A stretch of DNA of 64,000 nucleotides from Scolanthus callimorphus (taxonomy: Eukaryota; Cnidaria; Anthozoa; Actiniaria; Edwardsiidae): positions 24,254,168-24,318,167 of the forward strand of contig CM066923.1 of NCBI GenBank assembly GCA_033964015.1, read 5' to 3'. Below, in pieces: positions 58,001 through 64,000 of the stretch (position 1 is the first letter of the stretch; each line of letters starts with the position of its first letter). Both the position numbers and the translations under genes were made by a program. The notes beneath the pieces are model-generated. The model had not been told where the DNA came from. It did no database searches and saw only the letters and a program-made list of their open reading frames with translations.

Positions 58001-60664
58001 GCTAAAACAAAAATAAAAAGTCGTGCACTTGACCTGGCATGAAATGCAAGTATAGTGTTACTCGCATAAAGTTCGCAAACCTAAAACAACGTTGAAGGTT
58101 CGTAAACATTTTTGCTGTAACACTAAATGCACATATTTTACCCAAAAAGCCTAACACAAAAAAAAATCGTCCACTTGAGTGGCATGAAATGCAAGTATAG
58201 TGTCAACTCGCATAAAGTTCGCAAACCTAAAACAACGTTGAAGGTTCGTAAACATTTTTGCTGTATCACTAAAATGCACAATTTCCTCAATTGGTTGGAA
58301 CTCAATCACAAATAACTAAAGCCGCGGAAAAGGGTGTGGTTTTTAAGGCTCTCGATCCGTAAATGGGTTATCTTTTTTGCTTCACGGTTATTTTGACCCA
58401 CGGTTTCATCCTCAGATAGCTTGTAAATTATGTTTCGCGAAATTTCGAAAGACTGTCAATTTTTGATCAAATTTTCATATAGAGCACATTGTAGTTAATA
58501 TTGTTCACTTAGCTAGCATGCTACGCATAGAATGTTTGTTTAGATATGGCCGACATAGCCAGAAAGGCCTTCCATGTGAGACTCTAGAAGTTCGTACAAG
58601 GTAAAACGATGACTAACATTTTAAAAATACACACCATGGTTGCAAAACATGCTCTACGCATTATTCGGACTTGAGCAGGATAATCTACAATTATTGTTCA
58701 AGCTGGTCGAACCGCTTATTATCATTTTGTGCTTGTTATCTAAGGGTTGAGTAGCGAATTGTTTGACTTCCCTTGCGGTGTGCTAGAAACATCTGAAGCA
58801 TCCCGGAGACTTCTGTTACTAATAAGGAAAGATAAAACTTTCGGCAGACTGGCAATACCTTTCTGCCAACGCAAAATATTAATATTCATTCACTTAGCCA
58901 CTAACAACGCTAAATGTTGACCAGAAAGGTAATCCATGTACGTCGTAGAAGTTCGTAGAAAGAAGAACGAAGTTTTTATACATCAAAAATGCTGGGTGCT
59001 CCATTTGATTGACAAGTTTATTATCTACCGAAAAAATGTCCCTTATCAAAAGATGCCGTTGTGTAAGCTACATCACACAAAGCAATTAGCACTGCTTCCT
59101 TAGATCAATGAATACCCATCTGTTTTCCACTGCGGTGTGATTGCTGAAAAAACTAGGGGACACTGCGCGGAAACATCGCAAACATGACAGGGTTATCCCA
59201 GAGACTATTCACATGAGGGAGGGTCTCCCAAAAAAAAAAGCTATTGCTACTATAGATTCAGTGTGCCTGACAAACATTTCTGTAGGATCTACTTGCAGTT
59301 GCTCAATTAACATCATACCAGAATACATGAACGAGGAGCAGATGAAAAGTATCTGGCATATATCGAACCGTGAATTGAATATTAACTTTAGATTTTCTTA
59401 AAACAACAAAAAGCTTGACAAGTGAGATTTATGTCGTGAAGTAAAAATCGACTAAACATCAAATGACCTTCGTTAAGAGAGAATGCTAGTATATGCATTA
59501 TGTACTTCCTAGTCGCGTCAGAGAAGTTCTTACCTTAGGGACGTCCTGGCTCACTGCGCGCGCCTACCTCATTAAGAAACCGCGTAACTTTACCCACCAC
59601 TCTGCGGCACCCCGGCTTCACTAACTTTGATCAGGAGCCCAACCTTGATACCTCAATAGTTCGACTCTGCGAAATTGCACAGTGACTATCATCACAAAGA
59701 ATCAAAGACTGAAATACTCGTTTGTGCATACGATCTTGAAAAAGGCAAATACAATCTTACCTTTACGTAAATGCATAGGGTGAAACACAGGCTGTACTCT
59801 GTCTAAGCTCTGGGGCACTAAATATCTATTGAGCTCGCTATCCTTAGCTTTCGTAGCAAGCACAAAGGGAAAGGGGACCACGAGCGAGCGGCCGCCATTC
59901 TTAACTTGGCCCAACCGCCTTCTAGACCCTTATTCACACTGTCATTGTGACAGCCAAAACTGCAGTCATTGGTCATTGACACCTGATTGTGTTTCGTTAA
60001 TAATTTACGTTCGCTAGATCGGCCGGCGGAAGTGAAGTACTTGCCAGCTAAATAATGAAGTCAACATCACGCAACAGCAGCCAACAGCGAGCAGCCAGCA
60101 TGCGGTTAAGAAATCCAGCCAGGACGTGTAACATTTAGTTAAATTTCCTAGCCGGGAACCAGTATATTAAAAATCTCAGCCAGGAAGGTCTCTAGATTCG
60201 TAATTTCCAGCCAGCAGATTTTCTTTATGGGGAACGGATTTTTTGAGGAACGGCTCCGGTAAACCCAGGCTATAACTTATAGCCTACTAGTAGCTTAACC
60301 AATCAGAACGCAGCATTGATAATATACCACTAGTGTGATTTGACTAACATGGAATACTCACGTGTCACTTGTATTTCTTTGTAAACACAATGCTTTTGAG
60401 TGGTATACCATGGAATATCTCACATGCCTCTTGTATTTCTTGGTGTACACACGTATCTTATAGGCTAGTGACACGCTAAATTTCAACAATCAAAGATGTA
60501 ATTCGTATCTTCGCGCGGCCATGTAATTAAAGTCCTCTATTTACCTTTTGTAGTACGCATCGTGCGCACAATTACATCAAGAGAAACCTCGTCGGCCAGT
60601 GGAAATTATGTATTACATGTGATGGGAGTGGAACTGACGGTTTTTTGCGACATGGACAATTACG
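54630..60664 (+). CDS. Secreted PAN/apple and fibrinogen-like protein (partial gene, two exons seen)
   Basis: Exon A (54630-54944) begins one base after an acceptor. It encodes a hydrophobic signal peptide (about residues 1-23), then a PAN/apple-type segment with C27, C54-x3-C58, C64 and C77 and a closing GYVYYTND; donor CAG|GTAGCG (phase 0). Exon B (60554-60664, acceptor CTTTTGTAG, donor G|GTAAGT) encodes SASGNYVLHVMGVE then LTVFCDMDNYG. This is the start of a fibrinogen-like domain (SG.Y.....VFCDM...GG). Exon B is phase 1-1, so it cannot join exon A directly and at least one exon (an EGF module would fit) must lie between or be missing. Signal-apple-EGF-fibrinogen-like proteins are frequent in corals, including skeletal-matrix candidates. 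That both exons belong to one gene is inferred. Exons after 60664 are not seen. Confidence 0.6.
55007..55081. mobile_element. Small foldback MITE
   Basis: AACAATTATTCCTCGAG and its inverse GAGGAATAATTGTT face each other, with GCCCGAATGGGC inside. Confidence 0.55.
55798..55824. repeat. Poly-C tract
   Basis: A 27-base run of C following TTTTG. Confidence 0.9.
55931..58281 (+). repeat. Satellite: 16 copies of a ~149-bp unit
   Basis: Units begin near 55931, 56081, 56232, 56383, 56533, 56683, 56833, 56980, 57129, 57278, 57428, 57577, 57726, 57871, 58023 and 58169 (spacing 145-152). The last is cut at about 112 bp. Each has GCACTTGAGTGGCATGAAAT, AGTATAGTGTTACTCGCATA, ACGTTGAAGGTTCGTAAACA and TGCACATATTTTACCC. 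Copies 2-4 and 5-7 share diagnostic variants in the same order (CAGCG, then AATTTAAAAAA, then CTAAACAACG), so a ~452-bp trimer was itself duplicated. The array lies inside the putative intron of the PAN-domain gene. Frames within it are not coding. Confidence 0.95.
58285..60000. other. No firm feature
   Basis: An open frame near 59141-59401 has cysteines (DSVCLTNISVGSTCSC) preceded by TTTCTGTAG-like sequence. It could be a decayed extracellular module, but no EGF spacing is present. The rest is unassigned. Confidence 0.3.
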
Positions 60665-60748
60665 GTAAGTGCGGATTCCAATGTTCGCGGTAACGGACAG
60701 GCTGCCTGTGTAATCTAAAGTTCACGAATGTCTAGGCCAAACCAGGGC

Positions 60749-60929
60749 TAGCCTCCTCTCGCAGGCGTTGGAGAGTAGTTTTAGGTCGAGAAACGCGAGT
60801 TTGATTTCGAGTGCCCACCATCTTGGATGTGTGACAAAATATGACACAAATCCAAGATGGCGGCCAGTCGCGAAAGCAATCGCGCGTTTCTCGACCTAAA
60901 ACTACTCTCCAACGCCTGCGAGGAGGCTA
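60749..60929. mobile_element. TAGCCTCC-ended MITE, 9-bp target duplication (copy 2)
   Basis: Ends TAGCCTCCTCTCGCAGGCG and, reverse complemented, TAGCCTCCTCGCAGGCG, continuing TTGGAGAGTAGTTTTAGGTC. AACCAGGGC is duplicated at 60740-60748 and 60930-60938. It lies 85 bp after the fibrinogen-like exon. Confidence 0.88.
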
Positions 60930-61029
60930 AACCAGGGCTTCATTTCCTTTTGTGCTTGCCCTAAGAATAGGAAAATACAGAAAATACAAAAAACAGCATT
61001 TAGTCACAAAGCCAAAACATGTATCCTAC

Positions 61030-61415
61030 CCCCGGGGAGGGGGGGGGGGACTCTAAGGTCAAAATGCTAGGGGTGACCGTCGGGAAACTCGAATTTTGAC
61101 CCTAAAAAAATACCTGGTCGGAAAAAAAATTCCACCCTAAAAAATACCCCTCAGTCTGAAAATACCCTAAAAAATACCAACAATTTTGACAGATTAAATT
61201 TTATTCTGGCCGTTTATTTAATATACATCAAATGTATCCTCTCGACTTTCAAAAACACTACCTTATTTGCGTGAGAACCCCCTAAAAATACCCATTTTTC
61301 TTACTATACCGTTTATTATTTTCGAACCCCTAAAAATACCAGATCGCCGATTTCAACCCCTAAAAAATACGACGGTCACCCCTAGCATTCGAATATAGGG
61401 AGTCCCACCCCCGGG
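61030..61415. mobile_element. hAT-like MITE with 8-bp target duplication
   Basis: TATCCTAC is repeated at 61022-61029 and 61416-61423. The ends share CCCGGGG(G/A) and the sub-terminal AATGCTAGGGGTGACCGTCG in inverted form. The interior is a series of CCCTAAAAAATACC motifs on one strand. Eight-base duplications are typical of hAT. Confidence 0.83.
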
Positions 61416-61561
61416 TATCCTACACTTAGCCGAGCTTATAATGTTTATGCGTGTTGTTTTGACACTTAATTGGTTGCCTGCCCTTTTTGATTTCCTCCTA
61501 TAGCAACACGTAAAATGTTAGGTAAAGTACTACCCTCCTTTATAACGTAGTTTACTCGTTA

Positions 61562-61786
61562 AGCCTGGTGCACACTAGCGACATAACGACATAAGAAAAA
61601 TATCACGCGATCAAAATTTAGTGGTTTCAAAACGTTGAAGTCTACAAAGAATAACATAAGATTGCTTTGGCGAAGTAATCTAATGATGTTCCATGGAAAA
61701 TATCGATTATTTCAATTACTTTACCATGCATTTTTCGTTGCAACTTAACGTTCTGATGTCGTTATGTCGCTAGTGTGCACCAGGCT
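61562..61786. mobile_element. MITE with TTA target duplication
   Basis: AGCCTGGTGCACACTAGCGA continues CATAACGACAT at both ends in inverted form. TTA lies at 61559-61561 and 61787-61789. It is 225 bp with no coding. Confidence 0.87.
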
Positions 61787-62324
61787 TTAGAGGTAAGCGA
61801 GGTCGTTTACAAATGTTTACGAATATTTGCGTGAAAGCATCAGGAGCCCTTTACCTAACAGGGGCCGTAGTTACCAATACGTAAAGACCGCAGTTGAGAA
61901 ATATTGTTTTATAAATTTCTTTGTAAAATTCATTACTTATTCATGAGGGTGCGACCCAATCAGAATCTAAGAATAGGGATCACATGGATGCACTGTAAAC
62001 CCCAATACAAATCAAGCAGAGGTAAATGAATTATTAAACAGTAGTATTAACTTTTGATACAGACTCCTGCTCAACTAATTAGTATTCATTAACTTTTGAT
62101 ACAGATATCTACTGATTAAAATGCAAAATTCTTTTCATCATGCATTGATTTTACCCTTCATCTTTACGCTATGACAAAATGTCTAACACTGTCTGGATTT
62201 CCAGTATAACCTCGTAAATATCAAGCGGTCAATACATGAAATGAGCTATGGCATTTATAGTAAACTGCGTTATCTGGTATAGGTATACTCGCCGTCTCCT
62301 GCTTATAAGCTTGAGCCACAATAT

Positions 62325-62510
62325 TATATACTAATTACGATTTTGAGACGGCAATTCCACAAAATATTGACGGCTAGTTGGGAGAAAATATGTTCACGTA
62401 TTGGGCGGAGTCGCGCAGCGACGGAGCCCAATACGTGAAAATATTTTCTTCCAACGCCGTCAATATTTTGTGGAATTGCCGTCTCAAAATCGTAATTAAT
62501 ATTGTATCGC
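62325..62510. mobile_element. Near-perfect palindrome with ~80-bp arms
   Basis: TAATTACGATTTTGAGACGG through CACGTATTGGGC is mirrored after a ~20-bp GC-rich loop (GGAGTCGCGCAGCGACGGA). The core motif CAAAATATTGACGG returns in a smaller palindrome at 62800-62830 (GAGCCGTCAATA/TATTGACGGCTC), so both may belong to one element of about 520 bp. Confidence 0.75.
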
Positions 62511-63236
62511 GATTCTTGAAGATTTTCTGGAGGAAATGGCAAGAAATAGTGCTATTTATTGTCGATTGAAATTTCAATTCTCATTACATTTACGCACGAT
62601 CTCACGCAATCACATGGGCTTTTCGCACGAGCTCGAGCATTTTCTGTTTACATTTTTCCATCTTTTTCGGCGAAAAAAAATCTCTTTCTGCCATAAGATA
62701 TTGCTAGAAATATAGCTAAACGTTATTTCTAACTATTGACAATGAAATGAAACATAAATTCGTGCGAAAAAAGTTGAATTTTGCTAGCTCTTTTTGAGCC
62801 GTCAATACCACAAAATATTGACGGCTCACAACAACACAGAGTGGCAGGGTGAATCGCGATACTTGGTCGCATCTTTCATATCAGCGTCTAGAACTTTTCG
62901 GAAAGCCGCAAATCTTTGAAAAAGGTTTTAAAACATGGTTATTGTCAACACGGCAAAAAAGTCCGCATTTTCCGTTCGGATAATGCGAGGAAAATTCGCC
63001 GAAAACGTAACATAATCTTGGCGTTTTCCTCTATTTATCCATCAGTAAAACGCGCGTTTTCCCATGCATTTTCCTGTCAATTTTCCCGAGGCAGAAAACG
63101 TGCCGTTTACCTGTACGTTTTACTACTTGGCAAAATTCAGCATTATGCGACTTTTCCTGGCGTTGTCTGTTCGAGGAAAACGGCTGGAACACGTGAGTTT
63201 TCCAGTTATCACCTCTCACGTTTTCCCAAATAGAAC

Positions 63237-63650
63237 ATTCGCGTTTTCCTTAAATTATCCTTGTTGGATTTTAGCTGGATAATTCGCGTTTTCCCTACAT
63301 TATCCCTGTAGGATGTTGCCGGATAATTCGCGTTTTCCCGCATTTTCCTTACATAATTTCCGTCGGATAATTCGCGTTTTCCCTACATTATCCCTGAAGG
63401 ATTTTGCTGGATAATTCGCGTTTTCCCTACATTATCCCTGTAGGATTTCCGCTGGGTAATTCGCGTTTTCCCGCATTTTCCTTACATAATTTCCGTCGGA
63501 TAATTCGCGTTTTCCCTACATTATCCCTGTAGGATTTTGCTGGATAATTCGCGTTTTCCCTACATTATCCCTGTAGGATTTTGCCGGATAATTCGCGTTT
63601 TCACTGCATTTTCCCTGTAGGATTTTTGCCGGATAATTCGGCTTTCCCGT
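63237..63650 (+). repeat. 44-bp minisatellite, ten copies with a trimer substructure
   Basis: Unit starts AATTCGCGTTTTCCC at 63237, 63281, 63325, 63369, 63413, 63458, 63502, 63546, 63590 and 63635. Copies at 63325 and 63458 share the variant CGCATTTTCCTTACATAATT, 133 bp (three units) apart. Related GCGTTTTCC motifs extend upstream from about 62960 in decayed form. Confidence 0.93.
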
Positions 63651-63654
63651 GTGT

Positions 63655-64000
63655 CACGATCTCTCAGCATTAGTTAAACTCGCAACACGATATACCATTC
63701 AATACATTTTTATTCAAAATAAACTTTCTTATACACATAACTCACTCACATAGGCATTACTAAATTGTAGATAAAATCATAACATTAACGCATAAATGTA
63801 TGTTATAAATGTTATACATATTGTTTTAAATGTCTAACAGTAGATTTCAAAGTGTCCTATAGTTTACCACTGTATGCATTGCGGCGATTTTCAGCCGTCA
63901 ATCAAACCAAAACGCTGGATTCGGCCACTTCAGTGGGTCGAAATTGATTGCCATATCAACCAAAATGGTTTTAAGCTACCCTTGTATACCTTGCCTCGAA
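63655..64000. other. No feature recognised
   Basis: AT-rich sequence to the window end; no domain, hairpin or tandem unit seen. Confidence 0.4.

Larger units (their letters stand above)
55083..60345. repeat. Inverted pair of CCAGCCAG-rich repeats with AGTCAAATCACACTAGTGG tips
   Basis: AGTCAAATCACACTAGTGGT at 55083 reappears inverted at about 60326-60345. Inside each tip lies a stretch rich in GCCAGCCAGC and bounded by CCGTTCCTCA (55296 and, inverted, about 60245). They may be two separate insertions or the ends of one 5.2-kb element. Confidence 0.45.

Noticed and set aside
55931..58281. CRISPR array
   Set aside because: Units are 149 bp tandem copies with no unique spacers, in eukaryotic DNA.
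59141..59401. EGF module linking the PAN and fibrinogen-like exons
   Set aside because: Only four cysteines without EGF spacing and no matching splice phases.
63237..63650. CRISPR-like or promoter array
   Set aside because: Contiguous 44-bp tandem units without spacers; an ordinary minisatellite.

Overview
This is nuclear DNA of an animal, most likely an anthozoan cnidarian such as a stony coral. The sequence is AT-rich, with sparse short exons, long introns and a dense load of small inverted-repeat transposons. The recognisable coding pieces fit that lineage: two divergent rhodopsin-class peptide-type receptors, a secreted PAN/apple plus fibrinogen-like protein, a Penelope-like GIY-YIG fragment and a tRNA-headed SINE. 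The lineage call is an inference from gene content; no marker gene settles the species.

Layout. 1-9.1 kb: a tRNA-derived SINE (193-603), then a phase-consistent set of candidate exons of one plus-strand gene of unknown function (819 to about 9139). Its first intron is full of palindromic repeats. 9.1-27 kb: no convincing gene. It holds a LINE 3' end, a mariner-type MITE, a ~126-bp tandem repeat with a double CRE palindrome, a nested TAA-flanked element and a 1.6-kb foldback element. 27.9-41.7 kb: two paralogous class A GPCR genes in tail-to-tail orientation. They share a phase-1 intron after TM1, and each is broken by one single-base deletion. Many MITEs with clear target duplications lie between them. 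42.8-46.5 kb: MITEs, a 5'-truncated Penelope-like element whose stop codon overlaps a hammerhead-ribozyme-like fold, and a LINE RT fragment. 47.4-54.5 kb: MITEs, a second LINE fragment and an unidentified cysteine-rich ORF. 54.6-60.7 kb: two exons of a secreted PAN/fibrinogen-like protein, separated by a 5.6-kb interval carrying a 16-copy 149-bp satellite. 60.7-64 kb: three MITEs with target duplications, a large palindrome and a ten-copy 44-bp minisatellite.

The genes do not form one pathway. The two receptors would sit in the plasma membrane and signal through G proteins, and the PAN/fibrinogen-like product would be secreted. Most of the window is the record of repeat activity: at least eight insertions have target duplications readable by eye (TA, TTA/TAA, 8, 9 and 10 bp), which places them near Tc1/mariner, PIF/Harbinger, hAT and Mutator-like classes.
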